From JAVBQJ01 sp045532655 (lineage in GTDB: Bacteria; Verrucomicrobiota; Lentisphaeria; Victivallales; Victivallaceae): 36,084 bases of DNA. Of the stretch, positions 7,558 to 15,156 are shown piece by piece. A model generated the notes under the pieces. It was given only the letters and a program-made list of their open reading frames with translations, did no database searches and was not told where the DNA came from. The stretch spans positions 1-36,084 of the forward strand of contig JAZSGI010000056.1 in the NCBI GenBank assembly GCA_045532655.1. The letters are read 5' to 3'. Every line of letters starts with the position of its first letter. The stretch's first letter is position 1. A program made the position numbers and the translations under genes.

Positions 7558-9198
7558 GTGAAAGATTCATGTGCGGTAAAGCGCCGTCTGGTGTTTCTTA
7601 CTGTCAACTCTTCTTTTTCCCACTCGTCACTGGCTTTGCCGCTGCTGCACAATGTCTGTGCCGATCTTGAAGAATGGGAGTGGTTCCGGTATGATATGAC
7701 TGCCGACAGCGATGTTATGACTGCTGTACGGGAAATATATGCTCTGAATTGCGATTTGCTGGCAACTGATCTTTATCTCTTCAACCGCAAGACAGTTCTG
7801 GAGGTTCTCACCCGTTACCATGTCATCGATCCTGAGTGCCGTATCGTCGCCGGAGGGCCGGAATGTCTGGGGGAGGGTGCAGCGGAACTGCTTGAAGCAT
7901 ATCCGTGGTTCGACTGTGTCTTCCGCGGTGAAGGCGAAATGCTTTTCCGCAGTTACCTTGAATCTTCCGGCAGCGGTGAGGTTTCTGCCCGGCGTATACT
8001 GCCGGAGAACGGAAACGGGGTCTTTGAGGAGTGGGAGAACTCGGAATTCCCTGTTAATGATCGATTTTTTGTTGTTGACAAACCGTTTGTGCAGTTGGAA
8101 ACCTCCCGCGGCTGCCCCATGAAGTGCTTTTACTGTACCAGCGGCAACACCCGTACCCGTTACCGCACCCCGGAACAGGTTAGGGCGGAACTGAAGCTGC
8201 TTGAGGCAAAAGGTGTCAGGGAGATCCGGGTTCTTGACCGGACATTCAATCTGCCGCAGGAGAGGGGGCGGGCCCTGCTTCGTATGTTCCGTGAAGAGTT
8301 TCCGCAAATGCGTTTCCATCTTGAACTGCATCCGCAGTTTCTGAATGATGCCTTGCGTGAAGAACTGCGTATGGCGTTGCCGGGACAGCTGCATGTGGAA
8401 GCTGGTATTCAGTGCCTTGACAGTGAAGTACAGCGTCTGGCGGGACGCAACAGCAATAGAGATGCTGTACTTTCCGGACTTGGATTTCTCTGTCAGCAGA
8501 CAGCCTTTGAAACCCATGCCGATCTGCTGGCAGGTATGCCGGGACAGCATTGGAAAGATATTATTGCCGACACTGCTGTACTTATGAGCCTGAATACGGC
8601 AGAGATCCAGCTGGAGGTTTTGAAAGTATTGCCGGGGACACCTTTGCGGGAAATTGCTGCAGAGCATGGTATGTGTTACTCACCGGAAACTCCTTACGAT
8701 GTAATGAAGACCGATACCATGAGTATGGAGGAAATCCGGCTGGGGCGTGATCTCTCCCGGCTTCTGGATATGACTTATAATCACCGTTATCTGCATGCAC
8801 CGGTATTGGTCATGAGCCGTGAATGTCCTGATTTTGTCAACAGGATCCTGGAATTTTTTCATCAGGCAGGCGGCGATTCCAATGCTGTGTGGAACTTGAA
8901 GAAGCGATTTATTTTTCTTCATGGATTCAGCCGCAGATACGGCTTGCCGCAGGGGGAATTTGAATTGGCGTACCAATGGCTCGCTGCCGGTCTGCCACCG
9001 GCAGAAGGGGCTTCCGTGGATGTGCAGAAAGCTGACGGGATACCGGCAGCTGCTGTATTGTGTGCCGGAAATCCGGAGTGTACCGGAGCAAGAGAAACCC
9101 GTTACTGGCAGCTGGCAAAAGATGGGAAATGTTATTATTTTGCCTATAACAGGTCGTATGCCCTGAATCTGCCCGCCGCAATATGGCGGGCAGAGTGA
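7558..9198 (+). CDS. B12-binding-type radical SAM protein (DUF4080-like)
   Basis: This is a 546-residue protein. The first ~140 residues resemble a cobalamin-binding Rossmann domain (NSSFSHSSLALPLL, then CDLLATDLYLFNR and RIVAGGPECLGEG, a typical GGPE motif). The radical SAM core begins near residue 180, with SRGCPMKCFYC giving the CxxxCxxC [4Fe-4S] ligands Cys186, Cys190 and Cys193. TRTRYRTPEQVRAEL and IQCLDSEVQRLAGRN belong to the Elp3-like core. The C-terminal ~150 residues match the DUF4080 extension. I chose the GTG at 7558, preceded by AAGGCGG; an open frame back to a TTG at 7495 has no ribosome site. Substrate and product are unknown. It has no functional partner beside it, as both neighbours are pseudogenes. 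Confidence 0.9.
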   Translation: MKDSCAVKRRLVFLTVNSSFSHSSLALPLLHNVCADLEEWEWFRYDMTADSDVMTAVREIYALNCDLLATDLYLFNRKTVLEVLTRYHVIDPECRIVAGGPECLGEGAAELLEAYPWFDCVFRGEGEMLFRSYLESSGSGEVSARRILPENGNGVFEEWENSEFPVNDRFFVVDKPFVQLETSRGCPMKCFYCTSGNTRTRYRTPEQVRAELKLLEAKGVREIRVLDRTFNLPQERGRALLRMFREEFPQMRFHLELHPQFLNDALREELRMALPGQLHVEAGIQCLDSEVQRLAGRNSNRDAVLSGLGFLCQQTAFETHADLLAGMPGQHWKDIIADTAVLMSLNTAEIQLEVLKVLPGTPLREIAAEHGMCYSPETPYDVMKTDTMSMEEIRLGRDLSRLLDMTYNHRYLHAPVLVMSRECPDFVNRILEFFHQAGGDSNAVWNLKKRFIFLHGFSRRYGLPQGEFELAYQWLAAGLPPAEGASVDVQKADGIPAAAVLCAGNPECTGARETRYWQLAKDGKCYYFAYNRSYALNLPAAIWRAE

Positions 9199-9234
9199 AA
9201 TGATTTTCTGTTATACCCCGGCATTGACTTGAGG

Positions 9235-10003
9235 CGGCCCAGAAATCTTCCTGCCGGGAACTGCGGCCCCGCCCAGTCCTCGTTTGACAACAGGATACCT
9301 CCTTCGCCGAGGGAGTTGATGTTTTTGACTTCGTGCAGGGAAAAGCCGCCAAAGTGACCGATGGAACCGAGTTTTCTGCCCTTGTAAGCTCGCCCATGCC
9401 GTGAGCGGCATCTTCCATGACAATTATGCCGTGTTGGGCCGCCAGTTCCATAATGGGATCCATATCTACAGGATAACCGCCCAGATGTACCGGGACGATC
9501 ATTTTGGTTTTCGGCGTAATTTTACGGGCGACGTCAGCGGGATCAAGGTTTATCGTTTCCGGATCGATATCGGCAAAAACTATTTTTGCTCCGACATTCA
9601 ATGGATATGCCATTGTGGCAATAAATGTGATTGCCGGCATAATGACTTCATCGCCGGGGCCGATACCTGCTAATTTGCAGGCGATTTCCATGCCGCCGGT
9701 CCAGTTGTCCAGGAAACATGCATATTTACTGCCGAAGTATTGACATGCGCAATTTTCCGCCTCTGCCACTTTTCTGCCCAGAGTTAATTTGGTTGCCCTG
9801 CCTGATACAGCGGCAAGATCTCTGATGGCAGAAGCAGCTTGGGCTGCGAGTTCATCATAATTTGCTGCGCCGTTGTCCGGCAGGAGGAATTTGACAAACT
9901 CGACAGCATCCCTGCCGTCATAAAATTCACCCACTGCGTGCCACGGAATTTTACTTTCGCCAACAGAATAACGGAAGTCACCTGCTGATTTATCTTGTGA
10001 CAT
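9235..10003 (-). pseudogene. DegT/DnrJ/EryC1/StrS-family aminotransferase, frameshifted and truncated
   Basis: The gene starts at the ATG ending at 10003 (GGAG upstream). Its N-terminal ~200 residues are clear DegT-family PLP enzyme: KYACFLDNWTGGMEIACK, GDEVIMPAITFIAT, VFADIDPETINLD, and VMEDAAHGMG with the PLP-binding Asp. At about 9390 the frame breaks (two extra bases, or one lost, after ATGGGC). The homology resumes in another frame with AYKGRKLGSIGHFGGF, then SLHEVKNINSLGEGGILLS, which carries the PLP lysine, and continues to about 9235. The last ~130 residues expected for a ~400-residue enzyme are missing. Frameshift and tail loss both remove activity. Intact relatives make amino-sugars for surface glycans. 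Confidence 0.87.
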
Positions 10004-10051
10004 GATGATTCTCCTTTTTTATAAATTTCCGGATTTTCTGAAATAATATAC

Positions 10052-10080
10052 TTGACTTGTTCTGATATTGTAATTATTTT
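10052..10080 (+). promoter_or_regulatory. Candidate promoter of the second AraC gene
   Basis: TTGACT (10052-10057), 17 nt, then TATTTT (10075-10080), 45 bp before the start codon. The -10 region overlaps a small palindrome, ATTATT-TTA-AATAAT, a possible operator between this gene and the divergent aminotransferase pseudogene. Confidence 0.45.
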
Positions 10081-10124
10081 AAATAATACAATACGATAAA
10101 TAAGAAATACTAAGGGTTAAAATT

Positions 10125-10988
10125 ATGCAAAGAATCTGTGAAACATCGCATTTTAAGGAGATCTATAATGTAAATACTACTGATTTTGAGTGTGGGAAGC
10201 CATGTTTGCGGGTATATACGTTCTGCCATTCCAAAAGCAATCGCGGGTGGCTTCACAACGCAGAGATCAAGCAAAATGCCATCATAGCTTTTCTTATACT
10301 ATCAGGTAATATGCAGATGATTTCAAATGACGGTAGAAAGGAGGTTGTCAAGGATGGATTTTTTGTCATGAGCCCCTTGAATGCTCCTGGGGGAAAACTG
10401 CGTACACTTTCTGCAGAAGCCGAGCGTTATTTCATTTTGCTGGAAATGAATACACTTTTAACAGCAGTAACGCAAGCGATGTTTCCCGGCGGACTGCCGA
10501 AATTTTATTCTCCGGCACCGGCTAAACTTAAAGTTCTTTTTGAGAATATCCGTGACAGGATAGTGGAAAATGGCGCAGAGGATTCCAGAATAGGAGGAGC
10601 AGCTTATTCGCTTTTGCACGAAGTAATGAATCAGTTGCCAGCCAATAAATTGCCTTTGCCGTTACTGCTTGCCAATGATTATATTGCAAGTAATTTTGCC
10701 AAACAATCCCTTTCCCGTGAAGAGATCGCCAGTCATGCAATGGTAAGTGTATCCACGCTTGCATCTCTTTTTCGCAAACACCTGAATACTACCATCTGGG
10801 ATTGTGTATGCGACAGAAGAATGGAAGCAGTGAAGCAGTTTTTGACATTTTCCAATAAAAATATAGTGGAGATCGCTTTTCTGTGCGGATTTTCTTATGC
10901 TTATTATTTGACAAGGGAGTTCAAAGCCCGATTCGGGTGTACGCCAACGGAATACCGCCGTTCCCGGTATAACAGCAAGGGAATATAA
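10125..10988 (+). CDS. AraC-family transcriptional regulator
   Basis: This 287-residue regulator has an N-terminal cupin-type sensing domain (AFLILSGNMQMIS, KDGFFVMSPLNAPGG). Its C-terminal AraC double HTH spans residues ~185-280: SREEIASHAMVSVSTLASLF is the first recognition helix region, and IVEIAFLCGFSYAYYLTREF with RFGCTPTEYRR the second HTH and the signature. The ATG at 10125 has AAGG 9-10 nt upstream. It is divergent from the DegT-family pseudogene with 121 bp between starts, which suggests that gene was its former target. A strong hairpin follows the stop codon. The effector is unknown. Confidence 0.92.
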   Translation: MQRICETSHFKEIYNVNTTDFECGKPCLRVYTFCHSKSNRGWLHNAEIKQNAIIAFLILSGNMQMISNDGRKEVVKDGFFVMSPLNAPGGKLRTLSAEAERYFILLEMNTLLTAVTQAMFPGGLPKFYSPAPAKLKVLFENIRDRIVENGAEDSRIGGAAYSLLHEVMNQLPANKLPLPLLLANDYIASNFAKQSLSREEIASHAMVSVSTLASLFRKHLNTTIWDCVCDRRMEAVKQFLTFSNKNIVEIAFLCGFSYAYYLTREFKARFGCTPTEYRRSRYNSKGI

Positions 10989-10996
10989 ACATTGGA

Positions 10997-11031
10997 GCAC
11001 TTTGTTACACCGTGGCGGTACAACAAAGTGC
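10997..11031 (+). terminator. Hairpin after the AraC gene
   Basis: GCACTTTGTT and AACAAAGTGC form a perfect 10-bp stem, with a smaller ACCG/CGGT stem in the loop. It begins 9 bp after the AraC stop. There is no T-run afterwards, so intrinsic termination would be weak; it could instead protect the mRNA 3' end. Confidence 0.5.
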
Positions 11032-11110
11032 CCACAAAAATTCCCGGACAAATCAATCAGAAGAAATCACTGATATTGAAGAATAGCATGAAAAGCAAAT
11101 ACAAGTTTAT

Positions 11111-11138
11111 TTGTTTTCCAGAATAAAAGTGTTATATT
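11111..11138 (+). promoter_or_regulatory. Candidate promoter of the MBL-nitroreductase pair
   Basis: TTGTTT (11111-11116), 16 nt, then TATATT (11133-11138), 33 bp before the ATG at 11171. It uses the same hexamers as the proposed fucI promoter. Confidence 0.5.
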
Positions 11139-11170
11139 AACTCCCGGATACAGATGAAAGGGTTCTAAAT

Positions 11171-11923
11171 ATGAAAATACACTTTCTCGGCTGCGGTGCC
11201 GCTGATTATGATTGGCAGCAATATGGAAAGCCCGGAATATTGGGGGCGACTGTAACTCTGCTGAATGACCGTATTCTGCTGGATTGCGGTCCCACTGCTG
11301 CAGCTGCTATGAAGCGTTTCGGGGTCCGTGCCGATGGTATTTCTGCTATTGTCAATACTCACAGCCACAGCGATCACCTTGATATTGAACAGGTCAGAGC
11401 AATCACTGACTCAAGAAAAATCGATTATTACGGCTCGCCCGAATCATGTGTGCTGCTGTCTGATATTTGTCATGTGCATCCTTTGACATATGGCGATGAA
11501 TTTTTCGTTGAAGGTGTCAAGTTTCTGAGCCTTCCGGCAAACCATATGGTTGAGAATATAAGAGAAGAAACTTTTAATTATCTGATTACTTTTAAAGACA
11601 AAACGCTGCTGTATGCCCTTGATACCGCATGGATGACCACCAAAGCAAGAGCTTTGATCGGAACAAAGCATATTGATGCAATAGTCTGGGATGCCACAAT
11701 GTCTGAAGCTCATAACTGGAGGATTTTTGAACACAGCGATCCGGTAATGTTTGCAAACATCCGCAAGGTTTTGCAGAACAGCGGAAATATCGATGAAAAT
11801 GTGAAGATATATTTCGATCACAGGGCAAGAACACTGTGGCCGCAATCTCTTGAAGAGCAGGAAGCAATAGCTTTGCGTGAAAATGTTAAACTGGCCCATG
11901 AGGGCGAAACTGTATTTATTTGA
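11171..11923 (+). CDS. Metallo-beta-lactamase-fold hydrolase
   Basis: This is a 250-residue cytoplasmic MBL-fold protein. THSHSDHLD gives the HxHxDH metal motif (His64, His66, Asp68, His69). LPANHMVE supplies the next histidine, LLYALDTAWM the bridging aspartate, and YFDHRA the last metal histidine. The N-terminus MKIHFLGCGAADYDW is typical of the PhnP/lactonase-like branch, which cleaves cyclic phosphodiesters or similar small substrates. The true substrate cannot be inferred. Length is normal. The nitroreductase gene starts 24 bp downstream on the same strand, so the two are probably co-transcribed from the promoter at 11111-11138. Confidence 0.92.
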   Translation: MKIHFLGCGAADYDWQQYGKPGILGATVTLLNDRILLDCGPTAAAAMKRFGVRADGISAIVNTHSHSDHLDIEQVRAITDSRKIDYYGSPESCVLLSDICHVHPLTYGDEFFVEGVKFLSLPANHMVENIREETFNYLITFKDKTLLYALDTAWMTTKARALIGTKHIDAIVWDATMSEAHNWRIFEHSDPVMFANIRKVLQNSGNIDENVKIYFDHRARTLWPQSLEEQEAIALRENVKLAHEGETVFI

Positions 11924-11947
11924 ATCTTAACTGGGGAGAGTAATTTT

Positions 11948-12502
11948 ATGGATTTTCTTGAAGTAATGAAAAATCGCCGCAGCTGCCGTGCATTCGATCC
12001 GGCAAAAAGCGTTTCCCGGGAAGATCTGTTGAAGATCGTTGAAGCCGGACGCCTTTCGCCAAGCGGTTGTAATTCGCAACCGTGGAAATTTATTGTTGTT
12101 GATTCGCCGGAAGCCAAAGCAAAACTTTGCGATGCCATAGTGCTTGCGGGCGGTGTTACCGGGGCCCCGTGGCGTGAACAGGTATCAGCCTTTGTCATCT
12201 TTGTGGAACAGCCGGCGAAAGTTATGCCATGTGTTGCCGAACACTATAAAAGCACACAACGTTTTGCCGCAGGAGATATTGGAGCGGCATGTATGAATAT
12301 GTGTCACGAAGCCTGGTCATTGGGCCTTGCAACATGTATCATCGGTATGAATGATCAGGAAAAAATGGAGAAATACTTCGGTATCCCTGCCGGCAGCGAT
12401 GCCCGCCTGGTTCTGGCAATAGGTTATGCTGCAGAGGACAAGGCGGCTGTGAACAAGGTCCGCAAGCCGCTGGAAGAGGTTTGTTCATTCAATCATTGGT
12501 GA
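11948..12502 (+). CDS. Nitroreductase-family FMN oxidoreductase
   Basis: This 184-residue protein belongs to the NfsB/NfnB-like nitroreductase family, dimeric FMN enzymes that use NAD(P)H. NRRSCRAFD near the N-terminus is the FMN phosphate-binding arginine motif. LSPSGCNSQPWKFIVV is the classic second motif, and DIGAACMNMCHEAWSLGLATCIIG is the central helix at the dimer interface. GIPAGSDARLVLAIGY is the C-terminal glycine motif. The start has GGGGAGAG upstream. It follows the MBL hydrolase by 24 bp. Members reduce nitro compounds, quinones or flavins, and many have unknown physiological substrates. It ends 8 bp from the convergent neighbour at 12511. Confidence 0.93.
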   Translation: MDFLEVMKNRRSCRAFDPAKSVSREDLLKIVEAGRLSPSGCNSQPWKFIVVDSPEAKAKLCDAIVLAGGVTGAPWREQVSAFVIFVEQPAKVMPCVAEHYKSTQRFAAGDIGAACMNMCHEAWSLGLATCIIGMNDQEKMEKYFGIPAGSDARLVLAIGYAAEDKAAVNKVRKPLEEVCSFNHW

Positions 12503-12510
12503 CCGGCAGG

Positions 12511-12984
12511 TCAAACAGCCGGGTGATTGGGACGGGGAAGCAGTTTTTCTGCCAGTATTGAGGCGGCAAGAGCTACTGTTGCTGCACAGGGGCGTTTGCT
12601 GTAATATTCTGCGGTGCGCTCCTCGGATACTGTACCGGATGTCAGGGAGATCCCCCGCAGCAGTTCCCGGCAGATCAGGGAGCCGGCTTCCCGTTCAAAG
12701 GTGTCGGTCAGTTCCATTATCAGTCCATACTGGGCATCTTTTGCCTTTTTGCGGTCTGCTGAAAGAGGATCGTAAAAAAGCAGATCTGCTGCCATTATCA
12801 TGCCGGAAACTGCGCCGCATACTTCCCGTCTTCTGGCTATACCGGCTCCAAAGCCTGATGCCAGACGCATGGCAAAGTCCACGCTTATTCCACATTCTCC
12901 GGCAAAGGCACACAAAACTGCCTGGGCGCAGTTTGCACCTTCGAGAAAATATTTTACCGCTGTTTCTGATTTTTCTGTCTTCAT
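12511..12984 (-). CDS. C_GCAxxG_C_C family (putative redox-active) protein
   Basis: This 157-residue protein has the conserved cysteine pattern of the C_GCAxxG_C_C family: NCAQAVLCAF near residue 19, EVCGAVSGMIMAADLL near 56 (the GCAxxG-like element, here CGAVSG), then SLICRELL and RPCAATVALAA further on. Family members are small, cytoplasmic, common in anaerobes and thought to bind a metal or act in redox chemistry, but none has a firmly shown role. The start was set at the ATG ending at 12984 because MKTEKSETAVKYFLEG fits the family N-terminus; a TTG 36 nt upstream is possible and neither has a strong ribosome site. The gene is single and convergent with the nitroreductase. Confidence 0.85.
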   Translation of the reverse strand: MKTEKSETAVKYFLEGANCAQAVLCAFAGECGISVDFAMRLASGFGAGIARRREVCGAVSGMIMAADLLFYDPLSADRKKAKDAQYGLIMELTDTFEREAGSLICRELLRGISLTSGTVSEERTAEYYSKRPCAATVALAASILAEKLLPRPNHPAV

Positions 12985-13061
12985 ACAATATAAATTAATG
13001 CTTCTTTGCCCTTTTTGCAACTTTTTGACGCAATATATTGCAAGAAAAGATGACTCTCTGA

Positions 13062-13090
13062 TTGCAAAATCCGCTATTTAATGCTATTTT
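13062..13090 (+). promoter_or_regulatory. Candidate promoter of the lolC-lolD-argH operon
   Basis: TTGCAA (13062-13067), 17 nt, then TATTTT (13085-13090), about 78 bp before the TTG start of lolC. Confidence 0.45.
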
Positions 13091-13167
13091 ATCCTTGTGT
13101 CAATAATATTGTAATATTTACAGGGAATTGCAATCCCCTGTATCAAAGTTCGGCTGAAGGGATTATT

Positions 13168-14445
13168 TTGAAAACTGAATTTTTTATGGCGTTGCGCTAC
13201 CTGAAACCCCGCCGCAGCGAAGTTTCGGTCATTGCGGTACTTTCTGTCCTCGGAGTAACTCTCGGTGTTGCTGTGCTGGTCATTGTACTGGCGGTCATGA
13301 CCGGGTTTATTGATTTGTTCAAACAAAAACTTATTGAAACACAGGCGCACCTGACTATTTCAATCCCCAATCGCATTATTTATGATCCGCAGCCTGTGAT
13401 CGATGCTGTTGCCGATGCTGGCGGCACTGCTGTCCGTGCCATTTGTCAGCCTGCTCTGGTGCAGGATTCCGAAAAAAGGTTCAGTCCAAAAATGCTTATC
13501 GGTGTAGATCCGGAGGGATTGGAGCAACAGTATAATTTTGAATCAGTTTTGCTTTCCGGAACATGGAAACTGGATTTCGGAGAGATATTGATAAGTTCTT
13601 CAATAGCCTCTGAATTCAGGCTTGGTCTGGGGGATAAACTATTGATACACGCCCCGAATAAACTGGCGGAACTTGTGGAAGTAAGTGATTCCGGAGCAGT
13701 AAAACTGGCAGACAGCAAAGAGGTATTTCTGCCCCACGAATTTACTGTTGCAGGAATATATTCCTTCGGGAAAAGTGATTTCGATAAACAGTTTATTTTT
13801 GCCTGTGCAGATGATGCAGCGGAACTTTACGGTATGCCGTGGGATGCCGCCACTATGGTACTTGGATGGGTGGATGACCCCTATAATATGGAAAAAGAGT
13901 TGAAAAGTATCAGGGAAAAACTCGGACAGCTCATGCCCTACAGCGGCATAAGAGCGGCAGGATGGCAGGAGGCAAATCAAACATTGCTCGGTGTGTTGGA
14001 AATGGAAAAACGCATGATGTTTTTCCTGCTGATATTTATCATTCTTGTTGCCGCCTTCAGTATTACAAATACTCTTATAACATCTGTTTATCAGAAAACC
14101 CAGGCTATAGGGGTGTTGAAAGCTCTCGGTGCAACCGCCGGACAAATCATGCGTATATTTATCTGGCAGGGATTTCTTGTGGGGGTATTCGGTGCGGTTA
14201 TCGGGGTGATCTCCGGATGTGTACTTGTTGCGTACCGTAATGATGTACTGGGATTTATCCGGTCAAGAGGCAGTGATCCGTTCCCCAAAGAATTCTATTA
14301 TTTCAATGAACTGCCTGCCCACCTTGTGCCTGGTGATCTGCTTCTGGTTGGCGGATGTGCAATTCTGCTTTGTACCATCGGTGCGCTTCTGCCGGCATGG
14401 CGCGCCGCAACTCTTGATCCGGCAAAGGCATTGCGTTATGAATAA
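13168..14445 (+). CDS. lolC: Lipoprotein-releasing ABC transporter permease (LolC/LolE family)
   Basis: This 425-residue inner-membrane protein has the LolC/E-FtsX layout: one N-terminal TM helix (SVIAVLSVLGVTLGVAVLVI), a periplasmic domain of about 240 residues, and three C-terminal TM helices (MMFFLLIFIILVAAFSITNT; FLVGVFGAVIGVISGCVLVA; LLLVGGCAILLCTIGALLPA). The N-terminal motif MKTEFFMALRYLKPRR is the family hallmark and fixes the start at the TTG at 13168, which has AAGG upstream; the next ATG would cut that motif. The coupling sequence GVLKALGATAGQIMRIFIWQG contacts LolD. It releases lipoproteins for transport to the outer membrane, which implies a diderm cell. A single LolC-type permease may work as a homodimer here. 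Confidence 0.93.
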   Translation: MKTEFFMALRYLKPRRSEVSVIAVLSVLGVTLGVAVLVIVLAVMTGFIDLFKQKLIETQAHLTISIPNRIIYDPQPVIDAVADAGGTAVRAICQPALVQDSEKRFSPKMLIGVDPEGLEQQYNFESVLLSGTWKLDFGEILISSSIASEFRLGLGDKLLIHAPNKLAELVEVSDSGAVKLADSKEVFLPHEFTVAGIYSFGKSDFDKQFIFACADDAAELYGMPWDAATMVLGWVDDPYNMEKELKSIREKLGQLMPYSGIRAAGWQEANQTLLGVLEMEKRMMFFLLIFIILVAAFSITNTLITSVYQKTQAIGVLKALGATAGQIMRIFIWQGFLVGVFGAVIGVISGCVLVAYRNDVLGFIRSRGSDPFPKEFYYFNELPAHLVPGDLLLVGGCAILLCTIGALLPAWRAATLDPAKALRYE

Positions 14446-15133
14446 TGATCTGATACTTGTTTGCAGAGATGTGAAAAAATCCTACCGGGCCGGAAAAAAA
14501 GAATTGCCTGTTTTGAAAAATATCAACTGGGAGATCCGTGACCGGCAATGGAGTGCATTGCTGGGTGCATCGGGATCGGGAAAGACTACCCTGCTTAATT
14601 TGCTGGGTGCGTTGGAAAAAGCGGATTCCGGGGAAATATGTTTTGATGGCAGGGATATCGGAGCTATGAGTGGAAGGGCCAAAGCACTTTACCGGGCAAG
14701 GACAATCGGATTTGTTTTTCAATCTTATCACCTGCTGCCGGAATTAACTATGCTGGAAAATGTTATGGTTCCAAACCTCCTTGGCGGCATGGATAAGAAA
14801 AAATGTCTGGCAAAAAGTATGGAACTGCTGGAGCGTTTCGGTATTGCCGACCGCATCAAGCACCATCCTGCTGAACTTTCCGGCGGTGAACAGCAGCGGG
14901 CAGCCATTGCCAGAGCATTGGTCAAATCGCCGCGTCTGTTGCTGGCAGACGAACCCACTGGAAATCTTGATTCGGTTTCCGGTGAAAAAATTCTCGAACT
15001 TTTCGCTCAACTGCGGGATGAAGGACTGCCTGTAGTTATGATAACTCACAACAGTGAAGCGGCAGCAAGAGCGGATAATGTAGTAAGACTTGTGGATGGA
15101 GAGATAAAAACTCCGGAAACGTATGCAGAATAA
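14438..15133 (+). CDS. lolD: Lipoprotein-releasing ABC transporter ATPase
   Basis: This 231-residue ATPase partners LolC. It has Walker A GASGSGKT (43-50), Q-loop FQSYHLLPELTMLENV, signature LSGGEQQR (147-154), Walker B LLLADEP (167-173) and an H-loop in MITHN. The start overlaps the end of lolC by 8 bp, so the two genes are translationally linked. The length and the YHLLPELTMLENVMVP stretch match the LolD/MacB-type subfamily. ATP hydrolysis drives removal of lipoproteins from the inner membrane onto a LolA-like carrier. The argH gene follows 23 bp later in the same operon. Confidence 0.95.
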   Translation: MNNDLILVCRDVKKSYRAGKKELPVLKNINWEIRDRQWSALLGASGSGKTTLLNLLGALEKADSGEICFDGRDIGAMSGRAKALYRARTIGFVFQSYHLLPELTMLENVMVPNLLGGMDKKKCLAKSMELLERFGIADRIKHHPAELSGGEQQRAAIARALVKSPRLLLADEPTGNLDSVSGEKILELFAQLRDEGLPVVMITHNSEAAARADNVVRLVDGEIKTPETYAE

Positions 15134-15156
15134 TAATTTTTTCAAGGAGTAAAAAA

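Noticed and set aside
7627..8667. 346-codon antisense frame within the radical SAM gene
   Set aside because: It overlaps the CxxxCxxC core on the other strand and lacks any domain.
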